A stretch of DNA of 64,000 nt, from the NCBI RefSeq assembly GCF_900215315.1, contig NZ_OBEB01000010.1, positions 1-64,000 on the forward strand, in the 5' to 3' direction. Shown one piece after another: positions 35,230 through 47,366 of this stretch. The notes under the pieces were generated by a model that did not search any database, was not told the origin of the DNA, and was given only the letters and a program-made list of their open reading frames with translations. Both the position numbers and the translations under genes were made by a program. Every line of letters starts with the position of its first letter. Positions within the stretch are counted from its first letter, which is position 1. Source of the DNA: Arsukibacterium tuosuense (lineage in GTDB: Bacteria; Pseudomonadota; Gammaproteobacteria; Enterobacterales; Alteromonadaceae).

Positions 35230-36519
35230 ATGAAGTTACAGCAAGTTATCTGTCTGGCTTTTATTGGCTGTTTAAGTTTTTCAAATCTCGCAGCCGAAAA
35301 GGAGATCGATCGGATTGCCGCTATTGTTGATAATAGCGTCGTACTACAAAGCGATATTGATGATGTGGTTAACCGGGTAAAACGCAATGCCGAGTCTCAG
35401 GGACAAACCCTACCCTCAAATCAGGCGCTGCGCACACAGGCTCTGGAACGTCTGATTTTAACCAGTCTGCAATTGCAATTGGCAGAACGAATGGGGCTGC
35501 AGATCAGTGATGCTCAGCTTGACGATACTATTCGCACTATTGCTCAGGATGAAAATCTCAGCCTTGAGGCGTTTCGGCGTCAGGTCGAAACAGAAGAGGG
35601 CAATTATGAACGTTTCCGTGAAAAACTCAGAGAGGAAATTATTACCAATGAAGTGGTTCGCGGCAGCGTGCAGCGGCGCATTTATATCAGCCCGCAAGAA
35701 GTAGACAGTCTGCTTAAACTGATGGAGGAACAAGGTGCCGTCAGTGAAGAATATAATTTGGGCCATATCCTTATTGCCATTCCCAGCCAGGCAACCCCTG
35801 ACGATATCAGTGCGGCTAAAGATCGTGCGGATAAAGTCATGGAGTTGTTACAGAACGGCAGTGACTTTAAGCGGATTGCTATCGCGTCATCTTCAGGTGG
35901 TAAAGCGCTGGAAGGTGGTGAACTGGGTTTTATGAATATCAATGAGATGCCAACCTTATTTTCTGAGAGCATTCGCGAAAAGAAAAAAGGTGATTTAATC
36001 GGGCCTATGCGCTCTGGCGCTGGTTTCCATATCTTGACTATTTTTGATATCCGCGGTGAAAACGTAGCCGAGTTACAAGAGGTGAATTCTCGTCATATTC
36101 TTATAAAGCCATCTATTATTCTTAGCGAGGAGCGTGCCCGCAACACCCTGCAGGAGTTTGTTACAAAACTTCGTGCCGGTGAGGCTGACTTTGCCGAGCT
36201 GGCTAAAGCCCATTCTGAAGACCCGGGTTCAAAGATGAACGGTGGCGAGCTAGGCTGGAATGAGCCTCAGGTTTTTGTACCGGCATTCCGGGACACATTG
36301 CTACGCTTAGAACCTGATGAAATCAGCGAACCATTCCGTACAGAACATGGTTGGCATATTGCTCAGGTGCTTGATAAAAGAGTCGTTGATGCAACTGCTG
36401 ATAAAAAGCGCGATCAGGTATACCGGATGATATACAACAGACGTTTTAATGAAGAGTCGGCCAATTTCCTGAAAGAAATTCGTGATGAAGCCTTCATCGA
36501 CGTCTTACCGGAGAGTTAA
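35230..36519 (+). CDS. surA: Periplasmic chaperone/peptidyl-prolyl isomerase SurA
   Basis: A 429-residue protein with signal peptide (cleaved near LAAEKE), SurA N-terminal domain (about 25-165, DRIAAIVDNSVVLQSDID), two parvulin-like domains (about 172-273 and 283-382, YNLGHILIAIPS and VNSRHILIKPSII) and a short C-terminal helix. It escorts outer-membrane proteins, including LptD, to the BAM complex. It starts 11 bases after lptD. Confidence 0.96.
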   Translation: MKLQQVICLAFIGCLSFSNLAAEKEIDRIAAIVDNSVVLQSDIDDVVNRVKRNAESQGQTLPSNQALRTQALERLILTSLQLQLAERMGLQISDAQLDDTIRTIAQDENLSLEAFRRQVETEEGNYERFREKLREEIITNEVVRGSVQRRIYISPQEVDSLLKLMEEQGAVSEEYNLGHILIAIPSQATPDDISAAKDRADKVMELLQNGSDFKRIAIASSSGGKALEGGELGFMNINEMPTLFSESIREKKKGDLIGPMRSGAGFHILTIFDIRGENVAELQEVNSRHILIKPSIILSEERARNTLQEFVTKLRAGEADFAELAKAHSEDPGSKMNGGELGWNEPQVFVPAFRDTLLRLEPDEISEPFRTEHGWHIAQVLDKRVVDATADKKRDQVYRMIYNRRFNEESANFLKEIRDEAFIDVLPES

Positions 36520-37503
36520 ATGACCCTGCGTATTGCCATAACGCCCGGTGAGCCCGCGGGTATCGGACCTGATTTGGTGGTGGCACTTGCCCGTCAGGAC
36601 TGGCCGGTAGAGCTTGTGGTATGCTGCAATTCAACGTTATTAACTGATCGTGCTACTGCACTGGGCATTGAGTTAACGCTATTGCCATACAACGACAAGG
36701 TGCCGGCCAAAGCTCAGCAGGCCGGAACACTGACAGTGGCCGATTTCCCCCTGGCAGAAACTGTGCAGTCTGGCGTACTTAATGTTGCGAATGGTCAGTA
36801 TGTGGTTGATACCTTGCAGTTTGCCGGCGAAAACGCGATCAGTGGTCAATTTGCCGCTATTGTGACAGGGCCGGTACACAAAGGGATCATAAATAAAGCG
36901 GGTATTCCTTTTAGCGGCCATACCGAATTCTTTGCCCACCAATCGAATACCCCATATGTGGTAATGATGTTGGCAACTGAAGGCTTAAGGGTTGCACTTG
37001 CTACTACCCACATCCCCTTGGCCTATGTCGCAAAAGCCATTACCCGTGACCGGTTGCTGAAGGTTATCACTATCCTGCACCATGACTTACGCCACAAGTT
37101 CGCGATTGAAAATCCGCGAATTTATGTCTGCGGCTTGAACCCACACGCTGGCGAGGATGGCCATCTGGGCCGTGAAGAGCTGGACATTATCAGTCCAACT
37201 CTTGATGAACTGCGGGCACAAGACATTGATTTAGTTGGTCCGCTACCTGCCGATACACTGTTTCAGCCTAAGTATCTGGATGATGCTGATGCCGTGCTGG
37301 CTATGTATCACGATCAGGGCTTGCCAGTGCTTAAATACAAAGGCTTTGGTCGTTCAGTCAATATCAGCCTTGGCCTGCCATTAATCCGCACTTCAGTTGA
37401 CCATGGTACCGCCCTGGACCTCGCCGGCAGCGGTAAAGCCGACCCCGGTAGTTTATTTCACGCTGTAAATCAGGCCATTACTCTGGCACAACAAGCGAAT
37501 TAA
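36520..37503 (+). CDS. pdxA: 4-hydroxythreonine-4-phosphate dehydrogenase PdxA
   Basis: A 327-residue enzyme of pyridoxal 5'-phosphate synthesis (E. coli 329). Motifs: [37 protein letters not shown] (metal-binding His), [17 protein letters not shown] and [16 protein letters not shown]. The ATG follows the surA stop without a gap. Confidence 0.96.
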   Translation: MTLRIAITPGEPAGIGPDLVVALARQDWPVELVVCCNSTLLTDRATALGIELTLLPYNDKVPAKAQQAGTLTVADFPLAETVQSGVLNVANGQYVVDTLQFAGENAISGQFAAIVTGPVHKGIINKAGIPFSGHTEFFAHQSNTPYVVMMLATEGLRVALATTHIPLAYVAKAITRDRLLKVITILHHDLRHKFAIENPRIYVCGLNPHAGEDGHLGREELDIISPTLDELRAQDIDLVGPLPADTLFQPKYLDDADAVLAMYHDQGLPVLKYKGFGRSVNISLGLPLIRTSVDHGTALDLAGSGKADPGSLFHAVNQAITLAQQAN

Positions 37504-37506
37504 TTT

Positions 37507-38322
37507 ATGACAGATAATGTTCACCAGGGCCATCGCGCCCGTAAGCGATTTGGTCAGAACTTTTTACATGACCAGCATGTTATTGGCCGGATAGTACAAG
37601 CCATCGCCCCGAAAGCAAGTGACGTTTTAGTAGAAATTGGTCCTGGCCTGGGTGCACTTACTGAACCCGTTGCTGAGGCAGCCGGCAAATTGGTCGTCGT
37701 TGAACTGGATCGCGATTTAGCAGAACGTTTACGCCAGCACCCTACCCTGGCTGACAAACTGACAGTGTATCAGGCGGATGCGATGAAGTTCGATTTCGCC
37801 GCCCTGCTGCAACCTGGCCAGAAATTAAAAATATTCGGTAATCTGCCTTACAATATCTCCACTCCTCTGTTGTTCCATTTGTTTGAGTTTGCTGACCATA
37901 TCAACAACATGCATTTTATGTTGCAAAAAGAAGTGGTTCAGCGCATGACAGCCAGTCACGGCAGCAAAACTTTTGGCCGCCTGAGCGTAATGACGCAGTA
38001 CTATTGTCAGGCGATCCCGGTAGTTGAAGTGGGTCCGGGTGCATTTACACCGGCGCCCAAAGTTGACTCAGCGGTGGTAAGACTGCTGCCTTATCCGATT
38101 GCCGAGCGCGCAAAAGTTGATCCGGCAGTGTTAAACAGGGTATGTTTGGAGGCCTTTAATCAGCGCCGTAAAACACTTCGCAATGGCTTTAGTAATTTCG
38201 CTACTGCAGAACAGATAATCGCTTTGGGTATCGACCCGACTATCAGACCGGAGCAGTTACCCGTCAGTGGCTTTATTAAGGTTGCGCAGTGGTTGGCAGA
38301 GCAGGAAATTCATGATGAGTGA
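37507..38322 (+). CDS. rsmA: 16S rRNA dimethyladenosine transferase RsmA (KsgA)
   Basis: A 271-residue SAM-dependent methyltransferase that dimethylates A1518 and A1519 of 16S rRNA. Motifs: [10 protein letters not shown] at the N-terminus, SAM loop [12 protein letters not shown], and the adenine-flipping NLPYNIS. The C-terminus ([17 protein letters not shown]) is typical. It lies 3 bases after pdxA and overlaps apaG. Confidence 0.96.
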   Translation: MTDNVHQGHRARKRFGQNFLHDQHVIGRIVQAIAPKASDVLVEIGPGLGALTEPVAEAAGKLVVVELDRDLAERLRQHPTLADKLTVYQADAMKFDFAALLQPGQKLKIFGNLPYNISTPLLFHLFEFADHINNMHFMLQKEVVQRMTASHGSKTFGRLSVMTQYYCQAIPVVEVGPGAFTPAPKVDSAVVRLLPYPIAERAKVDPAVLNRVCLEAFNQRRKTLRNGFSNFATAEQIIALGIDPTIRPEQLPVSGFIKVAQWLAEQEIHDE

Positions 38323-38692
38323 ACCGTTCGATATTCAGGTAAACGTAGACAATTTTTATTTAGGCGCGCAATCGGATCCGGCAGAAAACCGTTACGTGTT
38401 TGCTTATACCATTACTATCGAAAATCACAGCGAGCAGCAGGTCAAGTTACTGAAACGATATTGGCTGATTACCGATGCCAATGGCAAACAAGCTGAAGTG
38501 TACGGAGATGGCGTAGTTGGCGAGCAGCCTGAACTTACTCCGGGCTCCAGCTACAGTTATACCAGCGGTGCTGTGCTGGAAACGCCGGTAGGCACCATGC
38601 AGGGCCACTATGAAATGGTTAGCAGTAATAAGCAGACGTTTAATGCCGCTATACCGGTATTCCGGTTAGCTATGCCTAATATTCTTAACTGA
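38315..38692 (+). CDS. apaG: ApaG domain protein
   Basis: 125 residues from the second of two adjacent ATG codons (38312 and 38315), matching E. coli ApaG; AGGA lies 8 bases upstream. Motifs of the Fn3-like fold: [25 protein letters not shown] and [12 protein letters not shown]. Biochemical role is unsettled. It overlaps the end of rsmA by 8 bases and shares one base with apaH (TGATG). Confidence 0.94.
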   Translation: MSEPFDIQVNVDNFYLGAQSDPAENRYVFAYTITIENHSEQQVKLLKRYWLITDANGKQAEVYGDGVVGEQPELTPGSSYSYTSGAVLETPVGTMQGHYEMVSSNKQTFNAAIPVFRLAMPNILN

Positions 38693-39495
38693 TGGCAACT
38701 TATGTTATCGGCGATGTACAAGGATGCTATGACGCCTTGCAGCGCCTGCTGGTTCATATTGACTTCAACACTTCAACTGATCAGCTCTGGTTTTGTGGCG
38801 ATTTAATCGCCCGCGGTCCCGACTCTCTTTCGACGCTGAATTTTATTAAGTCCCTCGGCAACAGTACCAAATGCGTACTGGGAAATCACGATTTACATTT
38901 TCTTGCCAGCCATTTCGGCTTCGGTAACGTAAAACCTGCTGATAACCTACAGCAATTACAACAGGCACCGAACCTGCCGGAACTTGTCGACTGGTTATTA
39001 CAACTGCCTCTGATTTATCAGAGTACTGATAAGCAACAGTTAATGGTTCACGCTGGCCTGTCTCCGGAGTGGACGCTTGATGAAGCTGCAACAGCGGCTT
39101 CGGCTGTCAGCCAGCAATTAATACATCAGCCGGAACAAATTTTTGCTATTATGTACGGCGATACGCCGGATATGTGGCAGCAGGCTGATACCGATCAACA
39201 ACGGTGGCGCTATACTATTAACGCCTGCACCAGAATGCGTTTTTGTACGCCAGATGGCGCCTTAAGCTTGCAAGAGAAAGGCAACCCAGCGCAGCAAAGT
39301 AACCTGGTGCCCTGGTATGAATTCTGGCGGACTAAACCACACCCCGAGCTTTTTTTTGGGCATTGGGCAGCACTAAATGGTTTTAGCCCGGTTCAGAATA
39401 TTCATGCACTGGATACGGGGTGTGTCTGGGGTAACACCCTGACCGCTTATTGCGTCGAACGCCAGCAACGCTATTGTGTCACCGGCATAAAATGA
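38692..39495 (+). CDS. apaH: Diadenosine tetraphosphatase ApaH
   Basis: A 267-residue metallophosphatase cleaving Ap4A symmetrically to two ADP. Metal motifs: GDVQGCYD, GDLIARGPDS and LGNHDLHFLA near the N-terminus, with VHAGLSPEW and FGHWAALNG further on. Last gene of the conserved lptD-apaH run; in E. coli folA follows, whereas here a chemoreceptor and a DUF3718 gene lie between. Confidence 0.95.
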   Translation: MATYVIGDVQGCYDALQRLLVHIDFNTSTDQLWFCGDLIARGPDSLSTLNFIKSLGNSTKCVLGNHDLHFLASHFGFGNVKPADNLQQLQQAPNLPELVDWLLQLPLIYQSTDKQQLMVHAGLSPEWTLDEAATAASAVSQQLIHQPEQIFAIMYGDTPDMWQQADTDQQRWRYTINACTRMRFCTPDGALSLQEKGNPAQQSNLVPWYEFWRTKPHPELFFGHWAALNGFSPVQNIHALDTGCVWGNTLTAYCVERQQRYCVTGIK

Positions 39496-39596
39496 TTGGT
39501 TTGAAACATGCGCAACGAAACTGCTCATTCCAGTCTTGTTAAGCAGGAAATCTTAAGCTAAGGTGCTTAAAGAAAACACTTAAAGTGGGAGTTATT

Positions 39597-41609
39597 ATGA
39601 AGTTAACCGTAGCGTTACGGGTAATGGGTGGTTTTGCCATCATTTCCCTGTTACTGCTGTTTATTGGTGTTACCGCTTATATCAGTCTGAATAATATAAG
39701 TAACGCCACCACTGAAGTGAATGAAGTCTCCATCCCGGCCCTGGAAAACAGTGCTACGATGAAAACCGAGTTTGTGACAATGAGTCGCGCCAGCTTGCAG
39801 GGGTTTTATGCCGATAGTCTGGAGCGGACGGCTTCAGTGAATCAACGTTTCGCTGAAGAAAAGTCAATTTACGATAGAGCGGCAGACGCATTACGTCAGG
39901 CTATTGAGCAACATCCGGATTTAAAAGCAGGCTCTGAACAAGTAAGCGAAACCTATCGAGCATTTATTGAGGCAAGCACAAACCTGCAACGTCGCCTGGA
40001 CGCTAATATCCAGCTGCGTACTACTATTGCCAGCAAAACTAATGACCTGGAGTTTAGCGCTGATGATATGGCATCGCTTATTCTCGACTTTACTGATGTT
40101 CGCGATGTGCAGCGCCGCTTCCCCCGCGCCTATCAGGCGGCCACACAGATTGAAACAGGTATCAATACCCTGATTAATAATGTCATTGACTTAAACCGCA
40201 CAGAAACAGATACCACTGTCGCTACAGTCAGCAACGAAATTGCATTCCGGTTACAGGAGCTTAGGGAGCAAGTTGCGATAATTCAGGAAGAAGCAGGTAG
40301 CGCTGTCACGATGACTGCCGATATCGCAGAGCAAGTGCAACAAATATCGGGGTTTTTAGAGGGTAGTGATGGCATTCCGGCCTTAAAAGTACAATTGCTG
40401 GCTGGTGCAGCAGACGCAGAAGCGCAATTAACAACCGCCAATCAACTTACTCAAACGGGTATGCAAAGGTTAGATAATTTACTCAGACTTACCAGAACTG
40501 CAGCCGAAGAAATTGAACAAAATGCAACCTCTGGTGTAGATAACGCAATCACCTGGATCTTTATCGTGGTAGTAATTTCTATTCTGCTGTCGATTGTTAT
40601 CGCAACCGTTACGGTCAGACGTATTGTTAAGCCACTTGCCGAAGTTAACAGTATGCTGGGTGTAGTTGCGTCGGGCGATTTAACCAAAACGCTGGATGCC
40701 TCAGCAAAAGATGAGTTTGGCGAACTGGCACGCAACGTTAATAAAGTAGTAAGTAACCTGCAGCAACTTATTCAGGGTATTATTTCCCGCTCTACTCAGC
40801 TGGCCGCCGCCTCAGAGCAAACTTCAGCCATTACCGTGCAGACCACTCAGGCAATCCGGGAACAAAAATCTCAGGTAACTCAGGCAGCCACAGCGACAAC
40901 TGAAATGAGCAGTACATCACAAGGCGTGTTACAAAGCTCAAATGACGCACTTGCGGAAATTAAGAATGCCGATAAAGAAGCGGAACGGGTTAAAGGCATC
41001 TCACTGGACAATAAGAGCACCATTATTCAACTGTCCAAAGAGGTTGACCAGGCATCTGTAGTAATTAACAAACTTCATAAAGACAGCGCCTCTATAGGTA
41101 GCATTCTCGATGTAATCCGCGGCATTGCTGAACAAACCAATTTGCTGGCCCTTAATGCTGCAATTGAAGCCGCCCGTGCGGGTGAGCAAGGACGTGGCTT
41201 CGCTGTTGTAGCTGACGAAGTTCGGTCTCTGGCCAGTAAAACTCAAGCCTCCACACAGGAAATTCAGGCAATGATTCAGGTGCTGCAAAGCGGTGCACAA
41301 GCTGCAGTTGAAGCAATGAATAAAGGTAAGAAACAAGCCGAAAACTGTGTAACACAAACTGAAGTAGCAACCTCTGCCCTGGATTCTATTACCCACGCAG
41401 TGCACCTGGCTCATGATATGAGTGAGCAAATCTCTGGTGCTGCCAAGGAGCAGAATCAGGTATCGAATGAAATAAGTCAGTTGCTTGAGTCTATCGTTGC
41501 CATTGCCGAAGAAACCGCTTCTGGTGCAGAGCAGACGTCGGATTCCAGCCATGAAGTTGCAAGATTGGCAGAGGAACTGCGCCAATCGGTTGAGCAATTC
41601 CGGGTATAA
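39597..41609 (+). CDS. Methyl-accepting chemotaxis protein
   Basis: The ATG at 39597 has GGGAG seven bases upstream, giving 670 residues. Membrane helix at about residues 8-30, a long all-helical periplasmic sensor (about 31-315) of the size of the HBM (helical bimodular) type, second helix (about 317-337), HAMP (about 338-392) and the cytoplasmic signalling hairpin with [20 protein letters not shown] and [13 protein letters not shown]. No CheB/CheR docking pentapeptide is seen at the C-terminus. Ligand unknown; the HBM assignment is by size only. Confidence 0.92.
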   Translation: MKLTVALRVMGGFAIISLLLLFIGVTAYISLNNISNATTEVNEVSIPALENSATMKTEFVTMSRASLQGFYADSLERTASVNQRFAEEKSIYDRAADALRQAIEQHPDLKAGSEQVSETYRAFIEASTNLQRRLDANIQLRTTIASKTNDLEFSADDMASLILDFTDVRDVQRRFPRAYQAATQIETGINTLINNVIDLNRTETDTTVATVSNEIAFRLQELREQVAIIQEEAGSAVTMTADIAEQVQQISGFLEGSDGIPALKVQLLAGAADAEAQLTTANQLTQTGMQRLDNLLRLTRTAAEEIEQNATSGVDNAITWIFIVVVISILLSIVIATVTVRRIVKPLAEVNSMLGVVASGDLTKTLDASAKDEFGELARNVNKVVSNLQQLIQGIISRSTQLAAASEQTSAITVQTTQAIREQKSQVTQAATATTEMSSTSQGVLQSSNDALAEIKNADKEAERVKGISLDNKSTIIQLSKEVDQASVVINKLHKDSASIGSILDVIRGIAEQTNLLALNAAIEAARAGEQGRGFAVVADEVRSLASKTQASTQEIQAMIQVLQSGAQAAVEAMNKGKKQAENCVTQTEVATSALDSITHAVHLAHDMSEQISGAAKEQNQVSNEISQLLESIVAIAEETASGAEQTSDSSHEVARLAEELRQSVEQFRV

Positions 41610-41632
41610 GCTAAAGGGTCATTTTCTGAAAT

Positions 41633-41664
41633 AAAAAAATCCGCTGAATCAGCGGATTTTTTTT
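41633..41664. terminator. Bidirectional terminator between the chemoreceptor and DUF3718 gene
   Basis: Stem ATCCGCTG / CAGCGGAT around AAT, flanked by an A run on the left and eight Ts on the right, so it can serve both convergent genes. Confidence 0.88.
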
Positions 41665-41672
41665 GGAAAAAA

Positions 41673-42047
41673 TTATTGGCCAGCGCGGTCTTTTAACGCA
41701 GCTAATAATGGTGAATCTGCAAAACCATTGCTTTCTGCCCAGGCAATGTCACCTGAATCAGCTACTTGCGAACCAGGCAATTGTCTGACAATAAACTCAC
41801 CTACGTCAGGTGCATTGCTTCTGAAAGCATGCCGGATTAACGGCTCGCCATTACAAACTACGCCATCATAGATATTACGCAGACGCAGACGGTAGTCACT
41901 GAGTACTTTGCGTAAACGGTTTCTATCGTTAGCCGCCACATAATCGCACATAGAAGCCGCTAACTGCTGATCGGCGACAGCTACCGGCGACACAATCACA
42001 GCAGCGCTTAATGCGGCTGTGCATAATAAGGTGGGTACTAATCTCAT
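41673..42047 (-). CDS. DUF3718 family exported protein
   Basis: A 124-residue protein with a signal peptide (about residues 1-25, ending VAVADQQ). The mature part has CDYVAANDRNRLRKVLSDY, LRNIYDGVVCNGEPLIRHA and FIVRQLPGS, the pattern I associate with DUF3718, including a cysteine pair likely to form a disulfide. Function unknown; family common in Shewanella-like bacteria. GAGGAG-type site before the start. Confidence 0.75.
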   Translation of the reverse strand: MRLVPTLLCTAALSAAVIVSPVAVADQQLAASMCDYVAANDRNRLRKVLSDYRLRLRNIYDGVVCNGEPLIRHAFRSNAPDVGEFIVRQLPGSQVADSGDIAWAESNGFADSPLLAALKDRAGQ

Positions 42048-42121
42048 TTACTACTCCTCAGCTGGATCGTTAGCGAGCATCTTAGCAACATGTTACAACC
42101 TGTGCAAATGCCAGACGACTT

Positions 42122-42610
42122 CTAATTACGCTGTAATGTAATAAAGCGGTAAGGGTAAGGATTTACTGTATCAGCCTCAAATTGCTGCTCTGTCACCAGT
42201 TGCCAGCTGCCAGCTGCCTGATAATCCGGGAAGTGAGCATCACCGTCTGTTGCCAGCTCAATTTCGGTCAAATATAAGGTATCAGCCAGTGGCAAGCACT
42301 GCCGGTATATCTCTCCGCCACCGATGATCATCACTTCCGCGCTGTCTGCTACTGCTGCCAATGCCTGCTCTACAGTGCTAAACCATTCAACACCTTGTTT
42401 GTTGTCTGGCGTAGTCCGACTGATAACTATATTCCGCCGCCCTGGCAATGGCCGGCCGATAGACTGGAAAGTTTTCCGTCCCATCAAAACCGGCTTACCC
42501 AGGGTAACGGCTTTGAAATGCTGTAAATCGGCCGGTAAATGCCAGGGCATCTGGTTATTTTTACCGATTACCCGGCCTTTCGCCATGGCGGCTATCATCG
42601 CAACTTTCAT
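42122..42610 (-). CDS. folA: Dihydrofolate reductase
   Basis: A 162-residue enzyme (E. coli 159) reducing dihydrofolate with NADPH. Motifs: IAAMAKGRVIGKNNQMPWHLPADL (catalytic Asp in PADL), GRKTFQSIGRPLPGRRNIVISR and MIIGGGEIYRQ. It starts 8 bases after obgE and is probably co-transcribed with it. Confidence 0.96.
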   Translation of the reverse strand: MKVAMIAAMAKGRVIGKNNQMPWHLPADLQHFKAVTLGKPVLMGRKTFQSIGRPLPGRRNIVISRTTPDNKQGVEWFSTVEQALAAVADSAEVMIIGGGEIYRQCLPLADTLYLTEIELATDGDAHFPDYQAAGSWQLVTEQQFEADTVNPYPYRFITLQRN

Positions 42611-42618
42611 GCTACACC

Positions 42619-43827
<1,209 letters not shown>

Positions 43828-43867
43828 CTAAGTATAACCCATGTCATTGTGAGGGGAGAAAATTTAT

Positions 43868-43897
43868 AAAAAAACCCCGCACCAGGCGGGGTTTTTT
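43868..43897 (-). terminator. Intrinsic terminator after rpmA
   Basis: ACCCCGC / GCGGGGT stem with short loop and an A run on the left that gives a U tail on the minus strand; the right side also has six Ts. It separates rplU-rpmA from obgE. Confidence 0.9.
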
Positions 43898-43910
43898 CAA
43901 TATATGTTGC

Positions 43911-44168
43911 TTATTCGCTAACGATGCTAACGAATTTACGGTTGTGCTCGCCTTTCACTTCAAACTTCACTTTACCTTCGGTTAAAGCAAATAAAGTGTG
44001 GTCTTTACCGATGCCTACATTGCTGCCGGCGTGGAAACGAGTGCCACGTTGACGCACAATGATGCTACCAGCTAATACCGACTCACCACCAAAACGCTTA
44101 ACACCTAAGCGTTTAGACTCTGAATCGCGACCGTTACGAGTGCTACCTACACCTTTCTTACTTGCCAT
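43911..44168 (-). CDS. rpmA: 50S ribosomal protein L27
   Basis: 85 residues beginning [20 protein letters not shown], the standard L27 N-terminus that reaches the peptidyl transferase centre, with [15 protein letters not shown] in the middle. It follows rplU by 15 bases. Confidence 0.98.
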   Translation of the reverse strand: MASKKGVGSTRNGRDSESKRLGVKRFGGESVLAGSIIVRQRGTRFHAGSNVGIGKDHTLFALTEGKVKFEVKGEHNRKFVSIVSE

Positions 44169-44183
44169 GTGTCGATACTCCTG

Positions 44184-44492
44184 TTACGCGCTGATGCTGG
44201 TAATTTTAACTTCAGTAAACCATTGACGGTGACCCATCTGTTTACGTGAATGTTTACGACGACGGAATTTAACGATTTTAAGCTTATCGCCACGGCCATG
44301 ATTGACCACTTCCGCTACTACCTTGCCACCTTCAACTAAAGGGGCACCGATGCTGATTTCTTCGCCATTGGCGATCATCAGCGGGGTAAATTCAATCGTT
44401 GCGCCGGTTTCTAAGTCTAGTTTTTCTAGACGAAGCGTTTGACCTTCCGTCACACGGTGTTGTTTGCCACCACTTTGGAAAACCGCGTACAT
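44184..44492 (-). CDS. rplU: 50S ribosomal protein L21
   Basis: 102 residues from [14 protein letters not shown] (E. coli 103); the longer frame to 44540 adds a non-conserved leader. The C-terminal [14 protein letters not shown] stretch binds 23S rRNA. First gene of rplU-rpmA, driven by a good sigma-70 promoter at 44575-44603. Confidence 0.98.
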   Translation of the reverse strand: MYAVFQSGGKQHRVTEGQTLRLEKLDLETGATIEFTPLMIANGEEISIGAPLVEGGKVVAEVVNHGRGDKLKIVKFRRRKHSRKQMGHRQWFTEVKITSISA

Positions 44493-44574
44493 AGTTAACT
44501 CCGTACAAGCCACGCCTACGCTCTGCAATGTTAGAGGCATCAGGGGCGTGTTTAATTCAAATCACAGGGCGCGA

Positions 44575-44603
44575 ATTGTACGCAATTTCCCAGATAGCCG
44601 CAA
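44575..44603 (-). promoter_or_regulatory. Sigma-70 promoter of rplU-rpmA
   Basis: On the minus strand TTGCGG (-35) and TACAAT (-10) are separated by exactly 17 bases, about 85 bases upstream of rplU. Confidence 0.75.
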
Positions 44604-44717
44604 GCACAATTATAAAAAAGATCATGTAGTGGTTAAAAGGATCGAGATTCTCTTTATACCAGCCGCTTCTATAGTGTAGAATTGCCGCCATTCTATGGGT
44701 TTAGCAGTTGTTTTTTC

Positions 44718-45689
44718 ATGACGCTTGACGATATACGCCAGCTCAGCGACGCTGATATGGCTGCAGTAAACCAGCATATCTTTTCCCAACTGACATCAGA
44801 CGTCGCGCTGATCAATCAGCTCGGTATATATATTGTCAACAGTGGTGGTAAGCGCTTGCGGCCACTACTTGCGGTATTGGCTGCCAGAGCACTGGGTTAT
44901 CAGGGCAATAAGCACCTGAGTGTGGCTGCAATAATAGAGTTTATTCATACCTCTACCTTGTTACACGACGATGTCGTTGATGAGTCAACCCTGCGCCGCG
45001 GCAAACAAACCGCTAATGCGGTGTTTGGTAATCAGGCCAGTGTATTGGTTGGTGACTTCCTGTACAGCCGTTCATTCCAGATGATGGTAGCGCTGGATGA
45101 TATGCGCATAATGCAAATACTTGCTGATGCCACTAACGTGATTGCTGAAGGCGAAGTACTGCAGCTGATGAACGTCAACGATCCTGACACCAGCGAACAA
45201 AACTACATGCAGGTTATTTACTGCAAAACCGCTAAACTGTTTGAAGCTGCTACTCAGTTAGCCGCTATTATTGCTGAGCAACCTGAAGCTGTGGTGAACA
45301 GTATGAAGCTATACGGCATGCATTTAGGCACAGCCTTTCAATTAATCGACGATGTTCTGGATTATCAAGCTGACGCTGCTGAACTGGGCAAAAATATCGG
45401 GGATGATCTGGCTGAGGGCAAACCTACCCTGCCACTGATTCATGCTCTGAAGCATGGTAACAGCGCACAGCAAGCCATGATTCGCAGCGCCATTATCGAT
45501 GGCAACGGTATGGCCCACCTTAACGATATCCTGGCAGCAATGGAGCAAACTGACGCTTTTGGCTACACCCGTGCCATTGCAGAGCAGGAAGCCGAAAAGG
45601 CCCGCCGGGCGCTTGATCATATTCCAGAATCAGACTATAAGCAGGCTCTGATAGCGCTGGCCGATATGGCCGTATCACGCAGTCACTAG
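44718..45689 (+). CDS. ispB: Octaprenyl diphosphate synthase
   Basis: 323 residues from MTLDDIRQLSDADMAAVN, the same length as E. coli IspB. Two Asp-rich motifs: LLHDDVVDES and LIDDVLDYQAD, with GGKRLRP at the substrate site. It makes the C40 side chain of quinones. The ribosome site is weak. Divergent from rplU, as in E. coli. Confidence 0.95.
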   Translation: MTLDDIRQLSDADMAAVNQHIFSQLTSDVALINQLGIYIVNSGGKRLRPLLAVLAARALGYQGNKHLSVAAIIEFIHTSTLLHDDVVDESTLRRGKQTANAVFGNQASVLVGDFLYSRSFQMMVALDDMRIMQILADATNVIAEGEVLQLMNVNDPDTSEQNYMQVIYCKTAKLFEAATQLAAIIAEQPEAVVNSMKLYGMHLGTAFQLIDDVLDYQADAAELGKNIGDDLAEGKPTLPLIHALKHGNSAQQAMIRSAIIDGNGMAHLNDILAAMEQTDAFGYTRAIAEQEAEKARRALDHIPESDYKQALIALADMAVSRSH

Positions 45690-45710
45690 CTTATTCAGTA
45701 TTTTCAAGGC

Positions 45711-45738
45711 AAAAAAAAGGCGCTTAATGCGCCTTTTT
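45711..45738. terminator. Bidirectional terminator between ispB and mdh
   Basis: AAAAAGGCGC / GCGCCTTTTT hairpin with a TTAAT loop, A run on the left and T run on the right. Confidence 0.9.
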
Positions 45739-45754
45739 GCTATATGAATAACAC

Positions 45755-46693
45755 TTAGTTATTTTTAACAAACTCTTCGCCAAGCGTAATATCTGCTTGT
45801 AAAGTGCCTAACATATCGCTCATCGCTTTTTGTTCATAACTGCTCAGCGTGCCAATTGGCAGTAGCTTCTCTACGCCATTTTTACCCAACACCAATGGCT
45901 GGGCAAAGAAACGGGCATGTTCGCCATTACCTTCAACATAAGCATATTCAGTTACTGACTCGCCCTGTAAACCTTTGACTAAAGAGATACAGAACCGGGC
46001 AGCAGCCTGACCCATTGATAATGTTGCTGACCCGCCGCCCGCTTTTGCCTCAACGACTTCAGTACCTGCATTCTGAATACGGTGAGTCAGTGATGCCACT
46101 TCCTCGTCACTAAAGCTGACACCATCAACCTGCGACAGTAAAGGTAATATAGTGGTACCACTGTGGCCGCCAATTACAGGAACTGTAACATCCTGCGGGT
46201 TCTTACCTTTTAACTCACCAACAAAAGTCTCTGCGCGAATAACGTCCAATGTGGTAACACCAAACAAACGACGGGCGTCATAAGTACCGGCCTTTTTAAA
46301 GACATCGGCGGCAATAGCGACGGTGGTGTTTACCGGGTTAGTAATAATACCCACCAGCGCTTTCGGGCACTGCTGGACAATAGCTTCTGCCAGGTTTTTT
46401 ACCACACCGGCATTAATGTTAAACAGGTCAGAACGATCCATACCTGGCTTGCGCGGCATACCAGCAGGGATCATCACGATGTCAGCGCCGGCTAAAGCTT
46501 TGTTTAAATCTTCTTTGCCAAAACCTGTTACCGTTACTGCTGTTGGGATATGGCTTAAATCAACTGCTACACCCGGAGTAACAGGCGCCAGATCGTATAA
46601 GGCAAGATCGGTACCCGCAGGTAAATCTAATTTCAATAATAGCGACAATGCCTGGCCAATACCGCCGGCAGCACCTAATACGGCAACTTTCAT
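45755..46693 (-). CDS. mdh: Malate dehydrogenase (NAD)
   Basis: 312 residues from [14 protein letters not shown] (E. coli 312), with GGAG six bases before the ATG. NAD loop GAAGGIGQ, active-site [16 protein letters not shown] (His) and substrate Arg in [15 protein letters not shown]-cycle enzyme. Divergent from argR, a conserved arrangement. Confidence 0.97.
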   Translation of the reverse strand: MKVAVLGAAGGIGQALSLLLKLDLPAGTDLALYDLAPVTPGVAVDLSHIPTAVTVTGFGKEDLNKALAGADIVMIPAGMPRKPGMDRSDLFNINAGVVKNLAEAIVQQCPKALVGIITNPVNTTVAIAADVFKKAGTYDARRLFGVTTLDVIRAETFVGELKGKNPQDVTVPVIGGHSGTTILPLLSQVDGVSFSDEEVASLTHRIQNAGTEVVEAKAGGGSATLSMGQAAARFCISLVKGLQGESVTEYAYVEGNGEHARFFAQPLVLGKNGVEKLLPIGTLSSYEQKAMSDMLGTLQADITLGEEFVKNN

Positions 46694-46890
46694 GATTTTC
46701 TCCATATGTCAGGGTAAGATTAAACGCGCCAACAATACTGAACTGGCGCGACAATTACAAACGGCTTAAGCCTAAAGTCTAAGGTACACCCTGGCATTTT
46801 AGCGAATTTTCGTCTTGTTTACCTGACAAACTGTACTGATTGGCCGAATTTGTTACTATTAGCAGGCGTTCAACAACAAGAAAAACCACC

Positions 46891-47358
46891 ATGACCAAAC
46901 AATCAAAGCAGGAAGCCTTAATTCAGGCGTTTAAAGCAATACTGAAAACCGAAAGTTTCGGCTCGCAAAGTGAAATTGTCGACGCTCTTAAGAATGATGG
47001 CTTTGACAATGTCAGCCAGTCAAAAGTATCCCGCATGCTCAGTAAATATGGCGCTGTCCGCACCCGCAATGCCCGCCAGGAAATGGTGTATACGCTACCC
47101 CCTGAATTGGGTGTACCCACTACCAAAAGCCCACTGCGACAGCTGGTGTTAGATATAGAACACAACGATGTGATGATTATCATCCGCACCAGCCCGGGCG
47201 CGGCTCAGCTGATTGCCCGGTTGCTTGACTCGGTGGGTAAAGCTGAGGGTGTACTTGGCACCATTGCCGGCGACGACACTATCTTTATAGCGCCGATAAG
47301 TGTAAAAAATATCAACTTTACTCTGGGTAAAGTGACTGAGCTGTTTGAAAAAGTATAA
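46891..47358 (+). CDS. argR: Arginine repressor ArgR
   Basis: 155 residues starting [13 protein letters not shown]-terminal winged helix (about 1-70, [22 protein letters not shown]) and C-terminal hexamerisation/arginine-binding domain (about 85-150, with [13 protein letters not shown], the Asp pair for L-arginine). Represses arginine synthesis genes. The frame is open upstream to 46840 without support. Confidence 0.96.
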   Translation: MTKQSKQEALIQAFKAILKTESFGSQSEIVDALKNDGFDNVSQSKVSRMLSKYGAVRTRNARQEMVYTLPPELGVPTTKSPLRQLVLDIEHNDVMIIIRTSPGAAQLIARLLDSVGKAEGVLGTIAGDDTIFIAPISVKNINFTLGKVTELFEKV

Positions 47359-47366
47359 CAGGTTCG

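Noticed and set aside
41001-41597. Open frame of about 198 codons on the minus strand inside the chemoreceptor gene
   Set aside because: Shadow of the highly conserved signalling hairpin; Cys/Leu-rich composition typical of antisense frames.
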